A DNA stretch of 64,000 bases from Candidatus Tumulicola sp. Lineage in GTDB: Bacteria > Vulcanimicrobiota > Vulcanimicrobiia > Vulcanimicrobiales > Vulcanimicrobiaceae. Where the stretch lies: positions 930,001-994,000 of the forward strand of contig DASXDT010000006.1 of the NCBI GenBank assembly GCA_036490475.1. Direction: 5' to 3'. The notes under the pieces were generated by a model. That model saw nothing but the letters and a program-made list of their open reading frames with translations. It searched no databases and was not told where the DNA came from. Both the position numbers and the translations under genes were made by a program. Below are positions 1 to 8,834 of the stretch, in pieces; the first letter of the stretch is position 1, and each line of letters begins with the position of its first letter.

Positions 1-781
1 CGTCGACAACGGTTCGACCGACGCTACCGCAGCGATCGTCGAAGCGCAGGCGAATCGCGGTCCCTACCCGGTTCGCTATCTCTACGAGGCCGAACCGAAT
101 CGTGGTAAAGCGCGAAACCGGGGGATCGAAGATGCGTCCGGCGCGTTGATCGTTTTCTGCGACGACGACGTGCAAGCGCCGCGCCATTGGCTCGCGGCGC
201 ACGCGCGCGCGCACGACGGTCACTCGAGAACGGTCGTGAACGGTCCGATTATCAACGTTCCGTCGTATGACAGTTATCCGAAGCCGACGCCCGCGAATTA
301 TTCGGGAGCGTTTCTCTGCACCTGCAACGTGTCGGTGCCCCGGGAGGCGTTGCGCGAAGTCGGCGGATTCGACGAGCGCTTCGATTTGTACGGGTGGGAA
401 GATACAGAACTCGGCGTCCGCTTACGAGAAGCCGGCGTGCGCCGCCGTTTTGCGTGGGACGCGGCGATCTGGCACGTTAAGCTCGCGGCCGAGAACTCGC
501 TCGACGTGGAAGCCCGCAAGACCGTCGAGCGGGCGCGCATGGCGCACAAATTCATCGCGAAACATCCGTCGCGGCGTGCGCGCGCCGCAACCGGCGCATA
601 CGCATTGAATTTCTGGCGGGCACGACTAACGCCGCAATGGGTGTTGCCCGCATACGCCGGCGCCGCCACCTGGGATCGCTTACCTCCTTGGCTGCGCGCG
701 ATCGCCCGCGCGCGCTTTCTCGACCAGTTGTACGTGCGGGAACTGTCGAGCAGCCGGCCCGTCGACGACGCGGGGCGATGA
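1..781 (+). CDS. GT2 glycosyltransferase, 5' truncated
   Basis: The reading frame is open from base 2 and ends at the TGA at 779-781, leaving 259 residues without the N-terminus. The visible part starts inside the GT-A fold at VDNGSTD, followed by the RGKARNRG stretch and the CDDDV metal/nucleotide-sugar motif. The C-terminal acceptor part has GGFDERF and GWED, typical of GT2 enzymes with a GT7C-like second half. It probably adds a sugar to a surface polysaccharide or lipid-linked glycan. Its stop overlaps the ATG of the GT9 gene (ATGA), so the two are translationally coupled. It resembles the GT2 genes at 1791 and 3667, suggesting duplication. The sugar and acceptor cannot be read from sequence. 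Confidence 0.9.
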   Translation, partial: VDNGSTDATAAIVEAQANRGPYPVRYLYEAEPNRGKARNRGIEDASGALIVFCDDDVQAPRHWLAAHARAHDGHSRTVVNGPIINVPSYDSYPKPTPANYSGAFLCTCNVSVPREALREVGGFDERFDLYGWEDTELGVRLREAGVRRRFAWDAAIWHVKLAAENSLDVEARKTVERARMAHKFIAKHPSRRARAATGAYALNFWRARLTPQWVLPAYAGAATWDRLPPWLRAIARARFLDQLYVRELSSSRPVDDAGR

Positions 782-1788
782 GCCGGGCGCTTCTGTCATG
801 TGCCGGCGGCGGTCTGGGCGACGCTTTGGTTGCGTCGGTCGTCGCGCGCGCGCTGCGTCAACGGTTCGAAACGGTCGATGCGTTCGCATTGGCGTCGCAT
901 GCCGAATTGCTGGCCCGCGTTCCCGACGTCGACCACGTGCTGATCGACGATGGCCGTCCCGAGCGCTCGCTCGTCGAAACGATCGCCGGTCGACGCTACG
1001 ATGCGTGCGTCACGACTTGGGCGACGGCGCGGAACGCTCGCATTCCGGCTGCCGCGCATATTCCAGTGCGCGTCGGTCAAGCGCGCCGCCTGTATTCGTT
1101 TCGCTTTACCGATCGGGTGGTCGTACGCAGTGAAGACGGGGACACGACGTCACATTGGTCCGACATTCTGCTCGACTACGCCCGCGCGATCGGATGCGAC
1201 ACCGCCGACCGTCGCTACCGGTTCGTGCCGACCGAGGCCGACGAACGCGAAGCGTCGGCAGCGCTCGAAGCCACGGGCCTGACTTCCGGTGAATTTCTGA
1301 TCGTCAATCCGTGTAACGCCGTCGCGTCGCAACGCGAAATCTGGCCGCTGCAAGGCTGGGCGTCGCTGATCGATGCGTTGCAACGGCGCTTCGATTGTCC
1401 GATCGTTCTAACCGGGTCGCCGGCCGATGCGCCGTTGACCGGCGCTTTGACAGCGGGTGCCGCATCCAGCTCCGCGGTAGTCGTCTCGATGGCAGACCGG
1501 CTCGGAATCGGAGGTTTCGGCGCGCTCGCGCAACGTGCGCGCGGATTCGTCGGCATCACGACCGGATCGATGCACGTTGCCGCTGCGGTCGACTGCCCGA
1601 CCGTCGGTGTGTTTCCGTTTCAAAGCGACTTTCCGGAACGGTGGGCGCCGTTAGCGCCGGTGTCGGCGATCGTTTGGCCGTCGTATCCGTGTCATCGTGG
1701 GGACACCAAAGAGCGGTGCCGCGACTACGCATGCATTGCCAATCTGGATGTCGGGCGCATCGTCGCGGCGACCGAGGCGATCGTCTAG
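778..1788 (+). CDS. GT9 family glycosyltransferase (heptosyltransferase-like)
   Basis: This 336-residue protein starts at the ATG overlapping the previous stop. In-frame codons further upstream lie inside the GT2 gene and encode Arg-rich, non-protein-like sequence. The N-terminus (ALLSCAGGGLGDAL) is the phosphate-binding GDxL region of GT9 enzymes, and the C-terminal half has the GITTGSMHVAAAVDCPTVGV donor-binding region followed by a PxRW element. GT9 members transfer ADP-heptose or related sugars to lipopolysaccharide core or other glycans at the cytoplasmic face. The gene sits in an alternating GT2/GT9 series and was probably co-transcribed with its neighbours. The exact donor is unknown. 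Confidence 0.85.
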   Translation: MSRALLSCAGGGLGDALVASVVARALRQRFETVDAFALASHAELLARVPDVDHVLIDDGRPERSLVETIAGRRYDACVTTWATARNARIPAAAHIPVRVGQARRLYSFRFTDRVVVRSEDGDTTSHWSDILLDYARAIGCDTADRRYRFVPTEADEREASAALEATGLTSGEFLIVNPCNAVASQREIWPLQGWASLIDALQRRFDCPIVLTGSPADAPLTGALTAGAASSSAVVVSMADRLGIGGFGALAQRARGFVGITTGSMHVAAAVDCPTVGVFPFQSDFPERWAPLAPVSAIVWPSYPCHRGDTKERCRDYACIANLDVGRIVAATEAIV

Positions 1789-1790
1789 CA

Positions 1791-2693
1791 GTGCTTGCCA
1801 CCATTCAATTCTGCACGTACAACCGCGCGATGCTGCTCGAGCGAGTGCTCGACGCCTGCTTCGAACAAACGGTCGGCGACGACGTGTATGAAGTGGTGGT
1901 CGTCAACGACGGTTCGACCGACGAAACGTCCGAAGTGTTGCGCCGCATGGCTCCGCGCGCTCGCTGTGCGTTCGAAGTTATCGAACAGCCCAACGGCGGA
2001 CTAGCAAACGCGCGCAACGCGGGCATCGCCCGAGCACGCGGCGAGCGCCTCATCTTGATCGACGACGACGTGCTGGTGCTCCCGAATTTCGTGTCGGAAC
2101 ATCTGCGTAGTGGTAGCGAGCGGCCGGGAACGATCGTGCGCGGCGGCGCCATCTCCGTTGAAAGTTTCGACGAGTTGCCGCCACCGGTATGGTCGCTGAA
2201 ACACTACAGCGGCAATTTCTTCTGGACGACCAACGTTTCGGTTCCGCTGGCCACGCTGCGCGCGATCGGTGGATTCGACGAAGCGTTTAGCGAGTACGGT
2301 TGGGAAGATATCGATGTCGGACTGCGCTTGCGCGGTCGCGGCGTACGAGCGACGTTCAATCCCCAGGCGCTGGTGTACCATTGGAAGCCGCGGCTTTGTG
2401 TCGGCGCGGTCCAAGGGATGATCCGTCAGGCGCGGGCGCAAGCCCGTACTGCGGTCATTCTCGCCGAGTTACATCCGCATTGGCGCGCGTATTTAGCCAC
2501 CGGGATCAATCCGGTGCAGCGAGCTTGGCATCGAGCAACCGGCAACGTTGCGCGCGCCGGGCGGCGCCAACAAATGTTCGTGGGCGAGCCGCCCGACCGG
2601 CCGTTAACCGATCGCGAGTTGCGGGCTGCGAAATGGCTGGCGAGCGTCGCATACTTCGACGAAATCGAACGGGTAATGCGCGGACGCGCATGA
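1791..2693 (+). CDS. GT2 family glycosyltransferase
   Basis: The 300-residue protein begins at a GTG two bases after the previous stop; upstream codons in this frame lie in the GT9 gene. It starts directly with the GT-A fold (ATIQFCTYNRA), followed by VVVNDGSTDE near residue 40, the IDDDVL metal-binding motif near 88, GGFDEAF near 160 and GWED near 168. The C-terminal 90 residues are basic and probably membrane-peripheral. It is closely similar in pattern to the first gene of the window, including the NVSVP segment before GGFDE. Its TGA overlaps the next ATG. The substrate cannot be determined. Confidence 0.9.
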   Translation: MLATIQFCTYNRAMLLERVLDACFEQTVGDDVYEVVVVNDGSTDETSEVLRRMAPRARCAFEVIEQPNGGLANARNAGIARARGERLILIDDDVLVLPNFVSEHLRSGSERPGTIVRGGAISVESFDELPPPVWSLKHYSGNFFWTTNVSVPLATLRAIGGFDEAFSEYGWEDIDVGLRLRGRGVRATFNPQALVYHWKPRLCVGAVQGMIRQARAQARTAVILAELHPHWRAYLATGINPVQRAWHRATGNVARAGRRQQMFVGEPPDRPLTDRELRAAKWLASVAYFDEIERVMRGRA

Positions 2694-3670
2694 GCGCGGT
2701 ACTGTTATCGCGGACCGATCGCATTGGCGATTTGATCTTGTCGACGCCTGCGATTGCGACGGTTCGAGCATCCTTTCCGGACGCGCGCATTCGCATGATC
2801 GTCAGCCCATATAACCGCGTTGTGATGGAGCGCAACAGCGACGTCGATGAGTTGATCGATTTGCCGCCCGGCCATTCCCCGTCGCGCTTCGGTAGCGAGC
2901 AAGGGCGGTACGACGTGGCCGTGGCGCTTGCGCCGCGCTCCATCGATTTGCGGCTCGTGGGCGCGACGCGCGCGGGCGTGCGCGTCGGGTACACCTACGA
3001 ACGCCGGTGGTTCGCACGCTTGACGGCGCCGCTGTACGTGAACCGGCTGATGATCTCGGAGGCCGACCCGGAGTTGTGCGAACGCGATCCACACCGCGTC
3101 GTGCGTCACGAGGTCGATCAATTGCTCGATTTGGTCGCGCTGGGCGGCGCGAGCCGGCGAATCGAACGCCTGCGGCTCGATGTCGTCGATGCCGATCGAA
3201 CGCCGGCTCGCCGCTTACCGCCCGGTTCGATCGTCTTGCACCTCGGCAGCCGATGGTTGAGCGAGGGGTCGACCCTCGAGTCCACATTGGCGATGGTCGA
3301 ACGGTTGTCGAGGCTCGGACCGCTCGTGGTAACCTGTCCGCAAGAGTCTGACGAAGTGGCGCCCGCCTTCGAGCGCGCCCCCGGCGTCAATGCCGTCTTA
3401 CGCGATTTGCCGTTTTTCGAATGGGCGGCGGTTTTGGAGAGCGCGCGAGTGGTCGTCACGGTCGATACGGGTGCGACTCATGTCGCAAGCGCTATGCGAA
3501 GGCCCACCGTCGTAGCGTTCGAACACCGCTACTTCCGGCTCAACTCGCAAGAGTGGGCTCCCTACGGCGTTCCGCACGTTCTCGTGCGAAAGCCACTTCG
3601 AGAGGATTCAGAATCGCTGGCTCGCTTTCGCGATGACATCGTGAACGGCGTCGCGACGCTGCTGCAATGA
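2690..3670 (+). CDS. GT9 family glycosyltransferase (heptosyltransferase-like)
   Basis: The 326-residue protein starts at an ATG overlapping the stop of the preceding GT2 gene. The N-terminus MSAVLLSRTDRIGDLILSTP is the classic GT9 signature (R-x-D-R-x-G-D), and VVTVDTGATHVASAMRRPTV near residue 260 is the conserved donor-binding D-T-G-x-x-H-x-A region. The family moves ADP-activated heptose or similar sugars in lipopolysaccharide core assembly. It matches the family signature better than its paralogue at 778, which has lost the N-terminal Arg-Asp-Arg. Overlapping start and stop codons on both sides show it belongs to the same transcript. Confidence 0.9.
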   Translation: MSAVLLSRTDRIGDLILSTPAIATVRASFPDARIRMIVSPYNRVVMERNSDVDELIDLPPGHSPSRFGSEQGRYDVAVALAPRSIDLRLVGATRAGVRVGYTYERRWFARLTAPLYVNRLMISEADPELCERDPHRVVRHEVDQLLDLVALGGASRRIERLRLDVVDADRTPARRLPPGSIVLHLGSRWLSEGSTLESTLAMVERLSRLGPLVVTCPQESDEVAPAFERAPGVNAVLRDLPFFEWAAVLESARVVVTVDTGATHVASAMRRPTVVAFEHRYFRLNSQEWAPYGVPHVLVRKPLREDSESLARFRDDIVNGVATLLQ

Positions 3671-4572
3671 TCGAATGTTCCGTCGTCATTCCGACGTACA
3701 ACCGTCTCGACACGCTCCGGCACGTCGTTCCGACGTTGCTCGCGCAAGATCTCGAACCGGACCAGTACGAGTTGTTGATCTGCGATTCCAACTCGACCGA
3801 CGGGACCGCCGAGTATCTCGCCACGGTCTCGCCGGAGCATCCAACCGTACGGCATTTGCCGGGCGCTTATTCGGGTCGCGCGGCGGCGCGAAACGCCGGA
3901 ATCGCGGCGTCGCGCGGCGAGGTCGTTCTCTTTAACGACTCCGACATTTTAGCGTCTCCCGATCTGCTTTCGCGGCATCTCGCGCGCCATCGCGAGCGGC
4001 AGCGCATTGCGGTCGTCGGTTTGGAAGTACAGGTTAACAATCTCGACGACTACGCGTACAAGCGGGACCATCCCGACGAACGCGGATCGCTGCATCCGGC
4101 CTCGCGCACGCACCTGACGTGGCTCTATTTCCTTACCGGCAACGCATCCGTGCGGCGTGTCGACTTGCTCGACGTAGGAAGCTTCGACGAAAACTTTACC
4201 GGCTACGGCCATGAAGATCTCGAGCTGGGTTACCGGCTGCAAAAATCGGGCGTCCGCATCGAATACGAACCGGAGGCGGTGAACTATCACTGCCAAGACG
4301 TGGGGCACGAAGACCAAAAGGCGAAAATGCGTTTGGCCGGGCGTTCGACCGTCCGCTTTTACCGTAAGCACCCGGATTTCGACGTGCGCTTGCGGTTGGG
4401 AATGACCCCGGTTTCGTTAGGCCTGCATTCGCTGCTGACGAACGTGCCGTCGCTTTTAGGATATTTCGACCGCCGCTCCGAAGGTTCGAAGTTCGCGCGA
4501 GATCTGGTTCAGCAATACTATTACGTCTCAGGAATTAAGGAAGCGTTGAGCGTTGGAGACTCCGGTGGGTAA
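3667..4572 (+). CDS. GT2 family glycosyltransferase
   Basis: This 301-residue GT2 enzyme begins at an ATG overlapping the GT9 stop. It has SVVIPTYNR at the N-terminus, DSNSTDGT near residue 40, and FNDSD near residue 93 in place of the usual DDD metal motif. The GT7C-like region has GSFDENF and GYGHED, where the two other GT2 proteins have GYGWED-type sequence. It is therefore a diverged member of the same set and may use a different donor. It is the last glycosyltransferase of the cluster and overlaps the likely start of aspS by about 20 bases. Confidence 0.88.
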   Translation: MIECSVVIPTYNRLDTLRHVVPTLLAQDLEPDQYELLICDSNSTDGTAEYLATVSPEHPTVRHLPGAYSGRAAARNAGIAASRGEVVLFNDSDILASPDLLSRHLARHRERQRIAVVGLEVQVNNLDDYAYKRDHPDERGSLHPASRTHLTWLYFLTGNASVRRVDLLDVGSFDENFTGYGHEDLELGYRLQKSGVRIEYEPEAVNYHCQDVGHEDQKAKMRLAGRSTVRFYRKHPDFDVRLRLGMTPVSLGLHSLLTNVPSLLGYFDRRSEGSKFARDLVQQYYYVSGIKEALSVGDSGG

Positions 4573-6322
4573 GGTTGTGTCGTGCGGGGCGCTGCGCGCT
4601 TCGGATGCGAAATCGAACGTCGAGCTGCGCGGCTGGGTGAATCGCCGCCGCGATCACGGCGGTCTGATCTTTATCGACGTTCGCGACGCTGAGGGCGTGA
4701 CGCAGGTCGTCTTCGATCCGCAGCATCCGACCTTCGCCGAAGCGGAACGCTTGCGCCACGAAGACGTCATCCGCGTGGCCGGCGCGGTTCGTCTGCGTCC
4801 GGCCGGAACGGAAAATCCGCGTTTGGCGACTGGCGACGTCGAGGTCGAAGCCGGCGAACTCGAGGTGCTCAATCGCTCGCAGGTTCCGCCGTTTCCGGTC
4901 AATTCGGACGGGGCCGTCGACGAAAACCTGCGCCTGGAGTATCGCTACCTCGACTTGCGCCGCCCGCGCATGCAAGAGAATCTGCGCGTCCGGCATCGCA
5001 TCGTCAAAGCGATTCGCGACTTCTTCGACGAGCGCGGTTTCGTCGAAATCGAAACGCCGATGCTGATTAAGTCGACGCCCGAAGGTGCGCGCGACTACCT
5101 CGTGCCCAGTCGCTTGCACGAAGGCATGTTCTACGCGCTGCCACAGTCGCCGCAATTGCTCAAGCAAGTGCTGATGATTTCGGGTTTCGGTCGGTACGTG
5201 CAGATCGCACGCTGCATGCGCGACGAAGATCTGCGCGCGGACCGGCAGCCGGAGTTCACGCAACTCGACGTCGAGATGTCGTTCGTGACGCAAGAAGAAG
5301 TGCTCGAAACGATGGAGGCGTGCATCCACTACGTTTGGAAGCGCGCGCTCGACATCCAGCTGTCGCCGTTTCCGCGTTTGACGCACGCGCAAGCCATTCA
5401 GAAGTACGGTGTCGATAAGCCGGATCTGCGGTTCGGTCTGGAACTCGCCGATTTGTCGCAAGCATTTGCTAACAGCGATTTTGCCGTGTTTCGTTCGGCC
5501 ATCGCGGACGGTGGCGTCGTCACCGGATTGCGGTATCCCGGCGGCGCAGCGTTGTCGCGTCGTGACTTCGACGGGCTGGTCGAACTGGCGCGCGAGTTCG
5601 GCGCGAAGGGCATGGTTTGGGTTGCGTTGGCGTCCGACGGTATCAAGTCGCCGGCGGCCAAATTCCTGAACGATGCCGATATCGCGGCGTTGCGTTCGGC
5701 CTGCGAAGCGCAGGACGGCGACGCCGTGCTGTTGTTCGCGGGTCCCGCTTCCGAAGCGTATTCGGTAGCGGGCAAAATGCGCAACGCGGTCGGCGAACGA
5801 TGCAAACTGCGCGATCCCAATGCGATGGCGTTTTGCTGGGTTACCGGTTTTCCGTATTTGGAAGTCGACGAAACGACCGGCCAAGTTGCGCCGGCGCACC
5901 ATCCGTTCACATCGCCGGCACCGGGTGAGTGGGATTTGATCGATAGCGATCCCAAGCGCATGCGCGCGCAGCACTACGATATGGTGCTCAACGGCTACGA
6001 ACTGGGATCGGGTTCGATCCGTATCCATCAGGCCGACCTGCAGCGGCGCATTTTCGAGATGCTCGGCTTAACGGCCGAACAGATCGACGACCGTTTCGGC
6101 TTTTTCATGCGTGCTTTGGAATACGGAGCGCCGCCGCACGGTGGCATGGCGCTCGGGATCGATCGCATCGTGATGCTGGCGTGTGGAGAAGACAACATTC
6201 GCGAGGTAATCGCATTTCCCAAAAACCAAGTCGGACGCGATTTAATGATGGACGCTCCGTCGGACGTCCCGCCCGAACTGTTGCGCGATTTGCACCTGCG
6301 CAGCACCGCGGCGAGGACGTAA
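4553..6322 (+). CDS. aspS: Aspartyl-tRNA synthetase
   Basis: The 589-residue length and domain order fit a bacterial class IIb AspRS: an N-terminal OB-fold anticodon-binding domain (ELRGWVNRRRDHGGLIFIDV, residues about 24-43), motif 2 region (FTQLDVEMSF), an inserted GAD domain in the middle, and the C-terminal class II motif 3 with GMALGIDRIVML. ETPMLIKSTPEGARDYLVPS is a hallmark of the family. It charges tRNA-Asp, possibly also tRNA-Asn, which cannot be told by eye. The TTG at 4553 is preceded by an AAGG/GGAAG-like stretch; GTG at 4565 is an alternative. A very long open frame on the opposite strand is only a GC-skew shadow. Confidence 0.97.
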   Translation: METPVGKVVSCGALRASDAKSNVELRGWVNRRRDHGGLIFIDVRDAEGVTQVVFDPQHPTFAEAERLRHEDVIRVAGAVRLRPAGTENPRLATGDVEVEAGELEVLNRSQVPPFPVNSDGAVDENLRLEYRYLDLRRPRMQENLRVRHRIVKAIRDFFDERGFVEIETPMLIKSTPEGARDYLVPSRLHEGMFYALPQSPQLLKQVLMISGFGRYVQIARCMRDEDLRADRQPEFTQLDVEMSFVTQEEVLETMEACIHYVWKRALDIQLSPFPRLTHAQAIQKYGVDKPDLRFGLELADLSQAFANSDFAVFRSAIADGGVVTGLRYPGGAALSRRDFDGLVELAREFGAKGMVWVALASDGIKSPAAKFLNDADIAALRSACEAQDGDAVLLFAGPASEAYSVAGKMRNAVGERCKLRDPNAMAFCWVTGFPYLEVDETTGQVAPAHHPFTSPAPGEWDLIDSDPKRMRAQHYDMVLNGYELGSGSIRIHQADLQRRIFEMLGLTAEQIDDRFGFFMRALEYGAPPHGGMALGIDRIVMLACGEDNIREVIAFPKNQVGRDLMMDAPSDVPPELLRDLHLRSTAART

Positions 6323-6335
6323 CCAGCGGCCGGCC

Positions 6336-6692
6336 GTGCGCGTCGCTGCCGTCGTCGCGATCCTGATCGCGCTCTGCGCTTGCGCGGGGCGGCGGCACGA
6401 CCCGGCTTCGGATACGACGGCGTTGCACGGGTGCGAAACCCGGCAAGTCCAGCTCGCGGGCGTCGATGCAACGGTAATCGCGAATGCGGACGCATCGCTC
6501 GCCGAAGTCGATTTTGTGGACGGTTCTTCGACCGGACGCCAGTCGGCGCTGCGCGAAGCGTATAAGGCCTTCGGCAAACCGCACGCAGATACGAACGTGC
6601 ATTCTATCCAATCGAAGTGGGGTCTGACGATGTTGGTCGACCGCTGCGGCCGTGCCTTTTCGCCTCACCGTACCTCACTCTCAGCCCATTAG
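6336..6692 (+). CDS. Small predicted lipoprotein
   Basis: The 118-residue product starts at GTG 6336, 13 bases after aspS. A basic N-terminus and a hydrophobic stretch (VAAVVAILIALCACAG) lead to a lipobox-like L-C-A-C, so it is probably exported and lipid-anchored. The mature part has three further Cys and no motif I recognise. It lies between aspS and a reductase gene whose Shine-Dalgarno overlaps its stop, so all three may share a transcript. Function unknown. Confidence 0.6.
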   Translation: MRVAAVVAILIALCACAGRRHDPASDTTALHGCETRQVQLAGVDATVIANADASLAEVDFVDGSSTGRQSALREAYKAFGKPHADTNVHSIQSKWGLTMLVDRCGRAFSPHRTSLSAH

Positions 6693-6699
6693 GAGTTAT

Positions 6700-7347
6700 G
6701 TGTCCAAACTTCGCGTCCATTGCTTTTCGATGTCGGTCGACGGCTATAGCGCAGCTCCGAATCAGGATCTCGAGAACCCGGCCGGAGCCGGCGGCTTGCC
6801 CGTGTTCGGCTGGCAGTTCGCAACGTACACCCATCAGCAGATGCACGGTAGCGGGTCCGGCGAGACCGGGCTCGACGACGACTTGGTTCGGCGGGGGTTC
6901 GACGGAATCGGTGCATGGATTATCGGGCGCAATATGTTCGGCCCGATACGGGGACCGTGGGTCGACGATGCGTGGAAGGGCTGGTGGGGTGAGAATCCGT
7001 CGTACCACGTGCCGGTCTTCGTCCTAACGCAATATCCTCGCGCGCCGATCGAGATGCTTGGCGGAACGACATTTTATTTCGTGACCGACGGTATTCACGC
7101 GGCACTCGACCGTGCGAGACGTGCAGCCGGCGAACTCGACGTTCGTTTGGGCGGCGGCGTCGTAACGATGCGGCAGTATCTGCGCGCCGGCTTGGTCGAC
7201 GAGATGCATCTCGTGCAGTCGCCGGTGCTGCTCGGATCCGGCGAGCGGCTGTTCGACGGACTGAATTTGCTCGAGGTTGGTTATCGGGTTCGCGAACGCA
7301 TCGCATCGCCCAACGCGACGCACGTTTTTATCGACAAGACGCCGTAA
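6700..7347 (+). CDS. RibD C-terminal / dihydrofolate reductase-like protein
   Basis: The start is GTG 6700, with AGGAG at 6691-6695 just upstream; the ATG at 6698 is out of frame. The 215-residue protein has the RibD_C/DHFR-like pattern: a C-x-S-x-D-G-Y start, a GRNMFGPIRGPW motif, VPVFVLTQ, FVTDGI, the nucleotide-binding RLGGGV, and DEMHLVQSPVLLGSG. This family uses NADPH in reductions related to RibD/DHFR, but most stand-alone members have unknown substrates. It is a single-domain protein unconnected to riboflavin genes here. Confidence 0.85.
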   Translation: MSKLRVHCFSMSVDGYSAAPNQDLENPAGAGGLPVFGWQFATYTHQQMHGSGSGETGLDDDLVRRGFDGIGAWIIGRNMFGPIRGPWVDDAWKGWWGENPSYHVPVFVLTQYPRAPIEMLGGTTFYFVTDGIHAALDRARRAAGELDVRLGGGVVTMRQYLRAGLVDEMHLVQSPVLLGSGERLFDGLNLLEVGYRVRERIASPNATHVFIDKTP

Positions 7348-7356
7348 ACCGGCGCT

Positions 7357-7779
7357 CTATTCGTTGAAGAAGCCGGCCAGCGCGCCGGACCGGTCGGTAA
7401 CGAACATGACTTTCTGCGAGCCGTTTGAGAACGTTGCCAGAAAGTGGTAGCGTTCGAAGTTGCCCGCCGTGTCGTGGCTAACGAACTGCAGACGCGCAAA
7501 CGTCCCAAGCGACGAAAAATATTGCTGTACCGGCATCAGCGCGGCCGGCGTCATCGCCGCCTGCATGACGGGCGTGATGTTTCCGGTTGGCGGGCGGCCG
7601 GCGATCACGTCGCTGAAGAACGTACTGAACTGCGCTACTAACGCCGGATCGAGCTGAGCCGCGACCGGCGCGGCCGATGGCGCCGGCGTTGCGGCGTAGG
7701 GCGACTGCGCGTTCGCCGCTGCCGTTGCGAACGTACACAGTACCGCCATCGTTCCCGCGAGGAACGCCAACGATTTCAT
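7357..7779 (-). CDS. Secreted protein of unknown function
   Basis: I place the start at the ATG at 7779, giving 140 residues that begin with a clean signal peptide (MKSLAFLAGTMAVLCTFATA, cleavage near ANAQS). The open frame continues upstream but there runs antisense through the DUF2332 gene with Arg-rich composition. After an Ala/Pro-rich linker the mature domain of about 95 residues has a single recognisable pattern of alternating hydrophobics (RYHFLATFSNGSQKVMFVTD) like a small NTF2/DUF3887-type fold. That assignment is a guess. It lies 5 bases downstream of the DUF2332 gene and is probably co-transcribed. Confidence 0.65.
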   Translation of the reverse strand: MKSLAFLAGTMAVLCTFATAAANAQSPYAATPAPSAAPVAAQLDPALVAQFSTFFSDVIAGRPPTGNITPVMQAAMTPAALMPVQQYFSSLGTFARLQFVSHDTAGNFERYHFLATFSNGSQKVMFVTDRSGALAGFFNE

Positions 7780-7784
7780 CCCGG

Positions 7785-8819
7785 TCAGGTTTCGCCTTCG
7801 AGCCACCGGATGTCTTGCGCGTGACCGTCGGACCGGCAGATCGTTACGGCATCGCCATCCGGCAGCATGCGCATCGACGTGTCCCACGCACCGTCGCAAA
7901 ATTCCATTCGAATATAGGCGACCGGAGCAGACGACGAAGCCCGCCGCCCGACCGAAGCGATCGCATCGTTCAGCTCTTGCAGCGTCGCCGGCGTCAGGTG
8001 TAGTTCGACGACCGTCTGAACGATGACCGTTGCGCATCCTGCCTTCGGATACACCTCGCGAGCCAGCCATGTCGAAAATCGTTCTGCATCGACCACGACA
8101 GGTGTCGTCGCTGCCACCTCGAGGGCACCGCGTAAATTCTGCAGCCGTTCCGGTTGGTCGGCCCAAACGAACGACTGTAACCGGCGAATGGCCCGTGCGT
8201 CGCCGACGTCGATGGGGTTTGCATCGCACGCGCGCCGCTCGAAAATATCGATTGCTGCGTCGAGATGCTTTGGGCGTCCGGAAATGGTTCGGTTCCGCAA
8301 CACGACCGGCGAACGCGCATCGCCCCATTGCCAATCGGAACCTTCGTAGCGATAGCGATCGAAACGGGCGTTTAAGCCCGCGCTCGCGCCGATCTCGAAC
8401 AGACGGAACGGACGGTCGTAGATGGCTGCAAGATGGAGAAACGCCGCGAGGATTAGGGTCGAACGTAGCGTTTCGTTCGTCTGAACGTTTTCTCGGCACA
8501 GCCGCGCGACCAGTGCCGGGTCATGCTCGAGCAGCGAGCGCGCTTCGGCCCACGCGTTGCGCGCGTTACCGTCGCCTCCAACCGAGGGGAAGTGTTTGCC
8601 GAGCGCCGGATCGCCTTCGAGCGCGAGATAGTGAAAAGCGCCCGCCAACCGAAGACCCGGCCTTGACAGCGCCGTCATCTCGTCGAGTAAATCGCGCACG
8701 CGAACGTCGATGGCGTAGTCATTCGAAGCTGCTCGTAGAAATTGGCCCACGAACGGCGACCCCATCGCCTCGCAGAAGCGCGCCTGCTGGTCGAGTTCGT
8801 TTGCGACGTCGATGTTCAA
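7785..8819 (-). CDS. DUF2332 family protein
   Basis: The 344-residue protein begins at a TTG at 8819. It matches my memory of DUF2332: an N-terminal helical part with RFCEAMGSPF, the YLALEGDPAL stretch, a central LFEIGASAGLNARFDRYRY segment resembling a SAM-binding Gly-rich loop, and a C-terminal VAYIRME strand. The family is common in actinobacteria and has no firmly known function; the GASAGL element suggests a methyltransferase-like fold. It is followed at 5 bases by a secreted protein gene. Confidence 0.8.
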   Translation of the reverse strand: MNIDVANELDQQARFCEAMGSPFVGQFLRAASNDYAIDVRVRDLLDEMTALSRPGLRLAGAFHYLALEGDPALGKHFPSVGGDGNARNAWAEARSLLEHDPALVARLCRENVQTNETLRSTLILAAFLHLAAIYDRPFRLFEIGASAGLNARFDRYRYEGSDWQWGDARSPVVLRNRTISGRPKHLDAAIDIFERRACDANPIDVGDARAIRRLQSFVWADQPERLQNLRGALEVAATTPVVVDAERFSTWLAREVYPKAGCATVIVQTVVELHLTPATLQELNDAIASVGRRASSSAPVAYIRMEFCDGAWDTSMRMLPDGDAVTICRSDGHAQDIRWLEGET

Positions 8820-8834
8820 TGCGCGTTCGCAGCC

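Noticed and set aside
4535-6028. Long open frame (497 codons) on the minus strand across aspS
   Set aside because: It is antisense to a textbook AspRS and has no recognisable motif; third-position GC bias in high-GC genes commonly opens the opposite strand.
7780-8499. Upstream in-frame extension of the secreted protein at 7357
   Set aside because: It lies fully antisense-free but inside the DUF2332 gene on the same strand in another frame and is Arg-rich; the signal peptide at the ATG 7779 is the better start.
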